Positions 1-5,909 of a stretch of DNA of 9,856 bases are shown piece by piece. The notes under the pieces are model-generated. The model was not told the origin of the DNA, ran no database searches, and saw only the letters and a list, made by a program, of their open reading frames with translations. The translations under genes were made by a program, and so were the position numbers. The stretch comes from an uncultured Pedobacter sp. (GTDB lineage Bacteria; Bacteroidota; Bacteroidia; Sphingobacteriales; Sphingobacteriaceae). Location: positions 1-9,856 of the forward strand of contig NZ_CAMLHF010000203.1 of the NCBI RefSeq assembly GCF_946479715.1. The letters are read 5' to 3'. Numbering within the stretch: the stretch's first letter is position 1; every line of letters starts with the position of its first letter.

Positions 1-376
1 TGAAGAGATGGTGAGTAACATGCGTCCCGGCAGTGTTGTGATTGATGTAAGTATAGACCAGGGAGGTTGTTTCGAAACTTCTGAAGTCACAAATCATAAG
101 GATCCTGTGTTTAGAAAACATGATGTAATCCATTATTGCGTCCCTAATATTGCTTCAAGAGTACCTCGCACAGCATCTTATGCCCTCACAAATATATTTA
201 CACCAATTCTGGTTGATATAGGTGATATGGGAGGCCTGATGAATGTGGTTTGGAGCAAGCCGGGCATTAGAGAAGCGCTTTACATTTATCAGGGACACTT
301 AACCAACAAAGATCTTGCTAACATGTATAACCTTCCATACAAAGACATTGAGCTGCTTGTAGTCTCAAATCAATAG
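1..376 (+). CDS. ald: Alanine dehydrogenase, C-terminal third (5' truncated by window edge)
   Basis: This is the end of an NAD-dependent L-alanine dehydrogenase, which interconverts L-alanine with pyruvate and ammonia in the cytoplasm. The frame is open to the window edge (first full codon at base 2), so the ATG at base 8 is an internal Met and not the start. Visible family signatures are RPGSVVIDVSIDQGGCFE, whose SIDQGG Asp (codon 56-58) matches the catalytic/NAD-site Asp of the family, and the HYCVPNIASRVPRTASYALTN stretch that closes the nucleotide-binding domain. The C-terminal helix region (GHLTNKDLANMYNLPY) is also typical. Family members are usually about 370-410 residues, so roughly two thirds lies upstream. 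The stop is 8 nt from the next gene on the same strand, which suggests cotranscription with the dipeptidase. Identification is firm; the missing N-terminus cannot be assessed. Confidence 0.95.
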   Translation, partial: EEMVSNMRPGSVVIDVSIDQGGCFETSEVTNHKDPVFRKHDVIHYCVPNIASRVPRTASYALTNIFTPILVDIGDMGGLMNVVWSKPGIREALYIYQGHLTNKDLANMYNLPYKDIELLVVSNQ

Positions 377-384
377 CTCTGAGC

Positions 385-1071
385 ATGAAGAAATACCTGT
401 ACCTGCTACTGCTTTTCATTTTTCCGTTACTTACAGAAGCACAAAAGCTCAATACCAATCCTTACGGATTACAGGTCATCAATTCATATGAAGATTACCG
501 ATCATCTTATACTAAAGATCCAAAGAATGAACTAATAGAAATCAAAAAAGCAATTCCGAATATTAAGCTCGACATCAAGTACGCCACTAAAAACAATTTC
601 ATGAATCAGGTGATGTACAAAGAGGCCCGGGCTTTTGCCAGGAAACCTGTAGTTGAACAGCTAAAAAAGATACAATCAACCCTCAATAAAAAAGGCTATG
701 GCTTAAAAATTTTCGATGCATATCGGCCATATGCCATTACACTTGCTTTCTACCAAAAAGCTAAAGACAAAAATTTTGTCGCTAACCCTAAAAAAGGATC
801 TAAACACAACCGGGGCTGTGCCATAGACTTAACAATTATCGATTTAAAAACGGGAAAAGAACTTCAAATGCCGACACCATATGACAGCTTCGCCGCCCAA
901 GCCTCGCCATCCTGTTCAAACTTGCCAGTCTCAGTAATAAAAAACAGAACATTACTGATAACAACAATGCAAGCCTATGGATTCCGTGTAATCACAAACG
1001 AGTGGTGGCATTTTGATTTCGTCGGATGGAAAAAATATCCCTTAATGGATATCCCATTTGAAAAGCTATAA
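385..1071 (+). CDS. ddpX: Exported D-alanyl-D-alanine dipeptidase, VanX/DdpX type (peptidase M15D)
   Basis: This is a zinc dipeptidase that would hydrolyse D-Ala-D-Ala to two D-Ala. Residues 1-19 form a signal peptide (MKKYLYLLLLFIFPLLTEA, cleavage probably before Gln20) with no lipobox, so a soluble periplasmic enzyme is expected. The M15D core is complete: DAYRP (Arg114, the transition-state Arg of VanX), SKHNRGCAID (zinc ligands His141 and Asp148), MPTPYDSF (162-169), NR (187-188) and EWWHFDF (catalytic Glu206, zinc ligand His209). Its 228 residues fit the family once the signal peptide is counted. It starts 8 nt after ald with no clear Shine-Dalgarno, which is normal for Bacteroidota. The ald link suggests catabolism or recycling of D-Ala-D-Ala rather than vancomycin resistance, because no vanH or vanA ligase is present. 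Exact substrate is inferred from family; general M15 dipeptidase activity is the safe reading. Confidence 0.88.
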   Translation: MKKYLYLLLLFIFPLLTEAQKLNTNPYGLQVINSYEDYRSSYTKDPKNELIEIKKAIPNIKLDIKYATKNNFMNQVMYKEARAFARKPVVEQLKKIQSTLNKKGYGLKIFDAYRPYAITLAFYQKAKDKNFVANPKKGSKHNRGCAIDLTIIDLKTGKELQMPTPYDSFAAQASPSCSNLPVSVIKNRTLLITTMQAYGFRVITNEWWHFDFVGWKKYPLMDIPFEKL

Positions 1072-1073
1072 CC

Positions 1074-2405
1074 TTAAAAGTTTTCGTGCACGTAAGTTAT
1101 AATTTTGCCCATCTCATTTCTCACTCCGGTTGTAGACGAAACAAAATTATTGTTCATAAAAGAGAACAGGTACACCCTGTTTTTTTTGGTTACAACATAA
1201 CCGCTCTGACAATGAACATTCGATAGTGTTCCTGTTTTGCCAAAAACAAAGGGATCATTGGTTTTAGGATAGGCATTTTTTAAGGTTCCGATCTTCCCTC
1301 CGGCCGGGAGCATCGCAAATAGTCTCTTTTGATCATTCACCTCTTTGTAAATAAGCTCAAGGAGCTTAACAATATCCCTTGGAGTGAATAAATTATACCT
1401 CGACAGGCCTGAACCATCAATCCATACGGGCTTGTCTTGTAGCTCCTTTAAATAGGTTCTTTCGATGTGCTGGATTGCAGTCTCTGCACTCAAATTCTCA
1501 CCAATCTGATTGGAATATACCAGAAGTAGCTGTTCGGCAATAAAATTGTCACTTGGAACCATCATCTCTTTAAAAACAGAATCCGATTTTAAAGAATACA
1601 AAGTTGATGCATTGGCTGGCATATTCATTTTAACTAATTCAACCTTTTTTCCAAGGGTATCCGACAATAAGGCCACCGTTGTTTGCAAACTAACTTTATA
1701 TGGCACAGACTGCTTATAACCCAGCGGCACAGTTACTGGGGGATAATTAAATCTATTTTCATTGAAATCCCTCTTTACAATAAAAGACGTGTCTTTTATT
1801 GAAGAATCCTGGCCTACACAATCAGCAAACAATGTAGGCGAAACCTTCAATTTACCATTCTTTTCATTAATTTCAACCAGGTTCCCCATAATCGGGAGCT
1901 CATTAATTTCTGCCTGATAATAGTCATTGTAATCATCCCATTGCCAACCCTTTCCATAAAAATCCCCTTTGTATCTTCCATACGCAAAAAAGAGTTTCTT
2001 ATTTGTAGCTTTCAGGAAATCGAAAGCCTTGGTTCCTTTTAACTGGATTTGTAAAAAAGAGGGGTCTCCTGTCCCCCAAAATATAAGGGAATCTCCACGC
2101 TCAACATACCGCAAGGCGGGAATTGAATCCGGGGTCATTTTTAGTCCCCCATAAAAAGTAAATAATTTAGTATTTGATGCCGGAGTAAAATATTTATCAG
2201 CGTTACTTTCAAACACCATTTTATCCGCAGACATATCGTATAAAGCAAACCCAACATAGTGTTTTTTTAGCCCCTCAGACTGTTTAAAAAGACTATTCAC
2301 CTTTCTGGCCATACGCCGATCAATAGAGCATCCGCTTAAAAAAAAGCCTCCACAGACAACCAATAAAAGAAACAAGCTTTTAATTTTAAATTCAGATCTA
2401 CACAT
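1074..2405 (-). CDS. dacB: Lipoprotein D-alanyl-D-alanine carboxypeptidase/endopeptidase, PBP4 type (peptidase S13)
   Basis: This is a class C low-molecular-weight penicillin-binding protein, expected to remove the terminal D-Ala from muropeptides and possibly to cleave D,D-crosslinks in the periplasm. The three active-site motifs are intact and in order: SNTK at 77-80 (nucleophile Ser77), SDN at 285-287 and KTG at 390-392. GDPSF (113-117) and DGSGLSRYN (330-338) are further S13 signatures. The long gap between the first two motifs holds the extra domains typical of PBP4. The N-terminus has a lipobox, LSGC, with lipidated Cys26, so the enzyme is membrane-anchored, unlike the soluble E. coli DacB. 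At 443 residues it is close to family length. It runs towards the ald-ddpX pair, ending 2 nt from it, and is divergent from the aspartyl protease gene with 29 bp between start codons. The product of DacB (D-Ala) fits the alanine-handling neighbours. Confidence 0.92.
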   Translation of the reverse strand: MCRSEFKIKSLFLLLVVCGGFFLSGCSIDRRMARKVNSLFKQSEGLKKHYVGFALYDMSADKMVFESNADKYFTPASNTKLFTFYGGLKMTPDSIPALRYVERGDSLIFWGTGDPSFLQIQLKGTKAFDFLKATNKKLFFAYGRYKGDFYGKGWQWDDYNDYYQAEINELPIMGNLVEINEKNGKLKVSPTLFADCVGQDSSIKDTSFIVKRDFNENRFNYPPVTVPLGYKQSVPYKVSLQTTVALLSDTLGKKVELVKMNMPANASTLYSLKSDSVFKEMMVPSDNFIAEQLLLVYSNQIGENLSAETAIQHIERTYLKELQDKPVWIDGSGLSRYNLFTPRDIVKLLELIYKEVNDQKRLFAMLPAGGKIGTLKNAYPKTNDPFVFGKTGTLSNVHCQSGYVVTKKNRVYLFSFMNNNFVSSTTGVRNEMGKIITYVHENF

Positions 2406-2412
2406 ACTGACT

Positions 2413-2431
2413 ACTAATTTATTAAATTAGT
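2413..2431. promoter_or_regulatory. Perfect 19-bp palindrome in the dacB/protease divergent gap
   Basis: ACTAATTT, 3-nt spacer ATT, then AAATTAGT: an 8-bp perfect inverted repeat inside the 29 bp separating the two divergent start codons. It ends 3 nt before the protease ATG at 2435. It could be an operator or part of overlapping promoters for both genes. TAATTT on each strand only partly resembles the Bacteroidota -7 box TAnnTTTG, and no -33 box is evident. Its AT content makes chance a real possibility. Confidence 0.35.
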
Positions 2432-2434
2432 TCA

Positions 2435-3688
2435 ATGAATTCGCTTATGCGTACCGTTAATTTCTTTTTCTTAAAAGTTATTCTGATTTCCATAATAATT
2501 GGAATTTGCTGTGCATATGCCCTAAAAGCCCAACAATTTAGTTTTCATGGTTCTCGTACAAAAAGCGCTGTCAATTTTACCCTTATTCGGAACTTAATTA
2601 TTATTCCTTTGTACATTAACAATAAAGGGCCGTATAACTTCATTCTAGATACCGGTGTAGGACCATTAGTAATCACAGATACTACAATTGTCAAAGATTT
2701 AAACCTCAAAGATCTACGTCCTATTAAAATAACCGGCCTCGGTAAGGGAATAGAAATCGACGCTTTTCTTACCAATGAACTCTCAGCTAAAGTAGGTAAA
2801 GCAAGCATCGATTACATCCCTGCAGCAATATTAAAAACAGATATTTTAGGTCTCTCAAATTTTATGGGCATCAGAATTTATGGCCTTTTGGGTTACTATT
2901 TCTTCAATAGCTTTACCGTCGAGATTAACTACTCTTCTAAAAGAGTAATCTTTACCCTGCCGGGAACTAAAAAGAAAATAAAAGGAGATATTGTTCCCTT
3001 GCAAATAATCAACAACAAGCCCTATATCAACGTAGAGCTAGACACCAAAGAATTGGGTATAATAAATGCAAAAGTTGTTGTTGATAATGGTGCCAGTCAT
3101 GCCATTTCACTTGAAACCTTAAATGAAAAGCCCTTCCCTGTTCCAGCAAATTCAATTCCGGCAAATCTGGGAATTGGATTAAGTGGCCCAATTAGCGGAA
3201 ATGTTGGCCGTGTACCTAAAATAAGGATAGGAAACTTCGTGTTAAAGGATGTTATTTCTTCCTATCCTATTTATGATGATGTAGCGGCAAAAACGTTTAT
3301 TTTAAACCGCAATGGGAATCTGGGAGCCGATATACTAAGTCGCTTCAATGTCACCTTTGATTATGCAAACGAAATCATGTATCTCAAACAGAATCAATCC
3401 TTCAAGCGACCATTTGAACACGATATGTCGGGTATTGAAGTCTATGTTGAAGAAGACCCAAACAAGAGATATTTTATTAGCAGAATTGAACCCAATTCTC
3501 CCGCCCAGCTGGCAGGAATACATGAAGGAGATGAAATTATATCCATCAATTTTTCTAGCGCCAAAACCCTAAACCTTAATGACATCACCAAAACATTACG
3601 TTCCGGAGATGGCAGGGGCATTTTCCTTTCTATAAACAGAAATGGGGAGCTGCTTATCAAACTTATAAAATTGAAGAAACGGATATAA
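2435..3688 (+). CDS. Exported two-lobed retropepsin-like aspartyl protease with C-terminal PDZ domain
   Basis: This is a Bacteroidota aspartyl-protease family protein, predicted periplasmic. Residues 10-32 form a hydrophobic signal peptide ending near LKA/QQ. Cys25 and Cys26 are not in a good lipobox. Lobe 1 (about 45-175) has the FILDTG motif with Asp72 and the later YGLLGYYFF flap-end motif (149-157). Lobe 2 (about 185-320) has VVVDNGAS with Asp217 and the matching NLGADILSRF (295-304). The second motif is D-N-G rather than D-T/S-G. Residues 330-415 form a PDZ domain (SRIEPNSPAQLAGIHEGDEIISIN), probably binding C-termini or substrates. The substrate is unknown. The first ATG at 2435 lies 3 nt after the palindrome; the ATG at 2447 (residue 5, MRTVNFFFLK) is a credible alternative start that keeps the signal peptide. 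It is probably cotranscribed with the lipoprotein gene 18 nt downstream. Confidence 0.85.
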   Translation: MNSLMRTVNFFFLKVILISIIIGICCAYALKAQQFSFHGSRTKSAVNFTLIRNLIIIPLYINNKGPYNFILDTGVGPLVITDTTIVKDLNLKDLRPIKITGLGKGIEIDAFLTNELSAKVGKASIDYIPAAILKTDILGLSNFMGIRIYGLLGYYFFNSFTVEINYSSKRVIFTLPGTKKKIKGDIVPLQIINNKPYINVELDTKELGIINAKVVVDNGASHAISLETLNEKPFPVPANSIPANLGIGLSGPISGNVGRVPKIRIGNFVLKDVISSYPIYDDVAAKTFILNRNGNLGADILSRFNVTFDYANEIMYLKQNQSFKRPFEHDMSGIEVYVEEDPNKRYFISRIEPNSPAQLAGIHEGDEIISINFSSAKTLNLNDITKTLRSGDGRGIFLSINRNGELLIKLIKLKKRI

Positions 3689-3706
3689 ATATTTATTTTT
3701 ACAAAT

Positions 3707-4648
3707 ATGACGAAGATACCCCGTTTTAAACTACTATTCAGCTTAATCTTACTCACTACATCTTATGCCTGCAATAACCCTAAAGAGGAGAAAAAAGTCG
3801 TAAAAAAGCTTTCATTTGATTCAATCATTGGAATTAAATATCATGAAGTAAAGCGCAGATTTGGCAATGGCCTTTCTTTTAATGAAATGGGGTTCCAGCA
3901 GGAACCATCATGGATCATCCAGTTTAAATCAAACGACACGGTGATGGCTTACAGCCCTCAAAAGAAAAAGATGCAGCCTTTTTTTCTAATGTTTGATCAT
4001 GGCGATGTATATAATTTTGCAAATGAATATTTTCGTATAAAAAAAGTAAGCAAAGACAGCCTTGTGTTTCAAAGGCTTGATGTTCAAAAAAAGGTAATCT
4101 CGAAAGACATCAGGTCTGATGTTAACATGACTTTTTATTCCGACAATTATTTAAAAAATGTAATAAAAATAACTGCCGGGGAGATACAAAAGCCTTCTAA
4201 AGCCGATACACTTTATGTTGAATGGCTCTCTACAAGATCAAATCGTAACCCGAAAAATTTAGATAGCGCTTTCGCTGGCCGGCAACCTGTAGCGTTTACC
4301 CCTGTAAGCAAAATCATTAAAGTGAAAAAACTTACAACAGTTGACCCTTTTATGCGCAGAACACAATCCTACGATTATTTGTTCCCCGAGTATCGTATCG
4401 ACATTGATAAGGCTTACAAAGACTTTGCATACGGATTTAATGTGCTTGTAAATGCCAATGGCAAGATGTATTTAACTTCATTTGGAAACGTTTTGCCAGA
4501 ACACAAAGAGGCACGAAAAAAGTCATTAGAAGCAATTATCAACGTCTATCTCCAAAATCTACTGAAGGTTACACCGGGAAAAACACTAGGAATACCCCAC
4601 TCAAGCGAAATTAAATTGGTTGTTCAGGGCAAAAAAGACAATAAATGA
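3707..4648 (+). CDS. Uncharacterised lipoprotein with possible TonB-C-like C-terminal domain
   Basis: I do not recognise a named family. The N-terminus (residues 1-21) is a lipoprotein signal peptide ending TSYAC, a loose lipobox acceptable for Bacteroidota, with Cys22 the likely lipidated residue. It is followed by a charged tether (NNPKEEKK). Residues about 35-155 are beta-rich, alternating hydrophobic and polar residues (SWIIQF, FFLMF, YFRIKKVSKDSLVFQRL), loosely like lipocalin-type domains. Residues about 226-307 have the order seen in TonB C-terminal domains: FPEY, then FNVLVNANGKMYLTSFG (compare V.FVVDKDGKI), a helix rich in Glu/Ala/Lys, then TPGKTLGIPHSSEIKLVV (compare W.PGK..GKPV.....LPV.F). 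There is no TM anchor or Pro-rich linker, so it would not be a classical energy transducer. The gene follows the PDZ protease by 18 nt, implying one transcript. Being a real gene and a lipoprotein is likely; the domain suggestion is inference. Confidence 0.75.
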   Translation: MTKIPRFKLLFSLILLTTSYACNNPKEEKKVVKKLSFDSIIGIKYHEVKRRFGNGLSFNEMGFQQEPSWIIQFKSNDTVMAYSPQKKKMQPFFLMFDHGDVYNFANEYFRIKKVSKDSLVFQRLDVQKKVISKDIRSDVNMTFYSDNYLKNVIKITAGEIQKPSKADTLYVEWLSTRSNRNPKNLDSAFAGRQPVAFTPVSKIIKVKKLTTVDPFMRRTQSYDYLFPEYRIDIDKAYKDFAYGFNVLVNANGKMYLTSFGNVLPEHKEARKKSLEAIINVYLQNLLKVTPGKTLGIPHSSEIKLVVQGKKDNK

Positions 4649-4746
4649 TGCTTTTCGCATTTTATATTAATCAAAATATAAAGCACTTGCATTTTAATAA
4701 AAAAATAATATGTACATTGCACACTTAATTTTTAATAAATAATACA
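4649..4746 (+). promoter_or_regulatory. Upstream region of the cold-shock gene with weak promoter match
   Basis: This 98-bp, very AT-rich gap must hold the cold-shock gene promoter. The best Bacteroidota-style match is TTG at 4687-4689 and TACATTG at 4713-4719 (consensus TAnnTTTG), but the 23-nt spacer is longer than the usual 19 or so. If used, it would leave a short leader of roughly 20 nt, unlike the long thermosensing leader of E. coli cspA. An imperfect AT hairpin (arms 4661-4668 and 4675-4682) lies just after the lipoprotein stop but has no T-tract. Confidence 0.3.
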
Positions 4747-4938
4747 ATGCAAGAAGGAACAGTAAAATTTTTTAATGTAACTAAAGGTTTCGGATTCATC
4801 ATTCCAGCAAACGGAGATAGCGAAATTTTTGTACATTCAACAGGCCTTATCGATGAAATTCGTGAAAACGACAAAGTTGAATACGATGTTGAAAGCGGTA
4901 AAAAAGGGTTGAATGCGATTAATGTTAAAGTAATCTAG
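4747..4938 (+). CDS. Cold-shock domain protein (CspA family RNA/ssDNA-binding protein)
   Basis: This is a single cold-shock domain of 63 residues, a five-strand OB fold that binds single-stranded RNA or DNA and acts as an RNA chaperone in the cytoplasm. RNP1 is KGFGFI (13-18) and RNP2 is IFVHS (27-31). GLIDEIRENDKVEYDVESGKKGLNA (33-57) is the usual domain end. The Trp of KWFN is Phe here (KFFN, 7-10), as commonly seen in Bacteroidota homologues. It is monocistronic: the preceding gene ends 98 nt upstream, and a strong terminator follows 23 nt after the stop. Whether it is cold-induced cannot be told from sequence. The start is clear because the domain begins at residue 2. Confidence 0.95.
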   Translation: MQEGTVKFFNVTKGFGFIIPANGDSEIFVHSTGLIDEIRENDKVEYDVESGKKGLNAINVKVI

Positions 4939-4961
4939 ATTATTAAAAACATAAATTGTAC

Positions 4962-4991
4962 AGCATCGCAGATAACCTGCGATGCTTTTTT
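4962..4991 (+). terminator. Rho-independent terminator of the cold-shock gene
   Basis: A perfect 10-bp GC-containing stem, AGCATCGCAG (4962-4971) with CTGCGATGCT (4977-4986), and a 5-nt loop ATAAC, run directly into six T residues (4986-4991). It sits 23 nt after the cold-shock stop. It lies also downstream of the convergent phosphodiesterase gene (stop at 5005), but in that direction no T-tract directly follows the stem, so efficient bidirectional use is doubtful. Confidence 0.92.
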
Positions 4992-5004
4992 GTTTTATAG
5001 CCTT

Positions 5005-5817
5005 TTATTTATTCTCGGTCTGTGTTGCCTTGATGGTCTCAAAAGCCAATTCAGGCTCGTTCGTAGTTATAAACTCCACCTTATTCTTAAGCAGCCATTT
5101 CATATCCTCAGCATTATTAACGGTCCAGGCATTAATAGTTAAGCCCAATTCTTTAGCCTTAGCAAACCACTCTCCTTTTTGGTAAACGCTGTAGTGATAA
5201 TCGGCACCATAAAATCCATCGGCTTTAAGTTTATCTAAAGACGCGTCTCCATTCAAATAAGCCACCTTGGCTTTAGGATCCAATTCCAAAACTCGTTTCA
5301 GAACATCATAGCTAAAACTAATGTAATCAACCCATTCTTTCGCTTTCAATTTCTTAACCATTGCAACTGCACGATCAGTTAATTTCTGGTCTCTTTCCGG
5401 ATCCGCTTTCGAAGGTTTTATCTCCAGAATTAGCTTCATTTTCTTCTGCTTTATCCCCTCTTTTAAATACGCTTCCAGAGTAGGAATATTTTCGCCATTT
5501 GGATGTTTTTTGGTCAAAAGCTCCTTATACGTTACTTGTGCAATATGAAGTCCATAAAAATCAGGATCATGGTTAATTACCAGAACGCTATCCGAAGTCA
5601 TATGAACATCGAACTCAGAACCATAACAGCCCAATCTTATCGCTTCTTTTAGAGAGGCAATAGAATTTTCAGGTAAATTATTCTTTTTCCATGCCCCACG
5701 ATGCGCAATAACAGGGTTCTTATTCCATGAACTTCCTTTAGCAATTGCTTTAGGCTGAGGATCAAAACTTTTCGTAAATACAGCCATAAGGGTAATGACT
5801 AAAATTGATGATTTCAT
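5005..5817 (-). CDS. Exported glycerophosphodiester phosphodiesterase (GDPD family)
   Basis: This is a TIM-barrel phosphodiesterase that hydrolyses glycerophosphodiesters to glycerol-3-phosphate and an alcohol, probably in the periplasm. An N-terminal hydrophobic stretch (MKSSILVITLMAVF) followed by a polar segment suggests a signal peptide, with no Cys for lipidation. The GDPD signatures are present in order: IAHRG (His39, Arg40), PENS (49-52), SEFDV with metal ligands Glu68 and Asp70, NHD with His83 (second catalytic His), IPTLEAYL (111-118), LEIKP with Glu132, SFS (167-169), NAWTVN (229-234) and ITTNEPELA (250-258), the equivalent of the usual TDxP end. Its 270 residues are normal. It is convergent with the cold-shock gene and divergent from the DUF4175 gene, so probably monocistronic. 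Substrate preference (general glycerophosphodiesters, or a lipid or teichoic-like polymer) is not readable here. Confidence 0.93.
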   Translation of the reverse strand: MKSSILVITLMAVFTKSFDPQPKAIAKGSSWNKNPVIAHRGAWKKNNLPENSIASLKEAIRLGCYGSEFDVHMTSDSVLVINHDPDFYGLHIAQVTYKELLTKKHPNGENIPTLEAYLKEGIKQKKMKLILEIKPSKADPERDQKLTDRAVAMVKKLKAKEWVDYISFSYDVLKRVLELDPKAKVAYLNGDASLDKLKADGFYGADYHYSVYQKGEWFAKAKELGLTINAWTVNNAEDMKWLLKNKVEFITTNEPELAFETIKATQTENK

Positions 5818-5868
5818 AAATATACTTTTTCTAAAAATACTCGTTAAATGTTTATCTGAACGTTTTCT

Positions 5869-5889
5869 TAAAGTTATTTTTTAACTTTA
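5869..5889. promoter_or_regulatory. 21-bp palindrome made of two opposed TAACTTTA boxes, possible bidirectional promoter
   Basis: TAAAGTTA (5869-5876), spacer TTTTT, TAACTTTA (5882-5889): a perfect 8-bp inverted repeat in the 92-bp gap between the divergent phosphodiesterase and DUF4175 starts. On each strand TAACTTTA matches the Bacteroidota -7 element TAnnTTTG except at the final G. The forward box lies 20 nt before the ATG at 5910, the reverse one about 51 nt before the ATG at 5817. No good -33 box was found for either, so this is tentative. Confidence 0.35.
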
Positions 5890-5909
5890 TTACCCATTCC
5901 ACTGTTTTA

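Noticed and set aside
1179..1190. Run of eight A (T on the plus strand) inside dacB, a possible phase-variation tract
   Set aside because: It encodes the expected Lys-Lys-Asn in an intact frame of an AT-rich gene; such runs are common throughout this window and nothing else suggests switching.
4649..4685. Imperfect AT hairpin after the lipoprotein stop, considered as a terminator
   Set aside because: The stem is nearly all A-T, has a large bulge between TGCTT (4649-4653) and AAGCA (4681-4685), and is not followed by a T-tract.
4711..4962. Hexamer TGTACA three times around the cold-shock gene (4711, 4830, 4957)
   Set aside because: The middle copy is fixed by the Val-His codons of RNP2 and the others lack shared flanks; a six-base match is expected by chance in AT-rich DNA.
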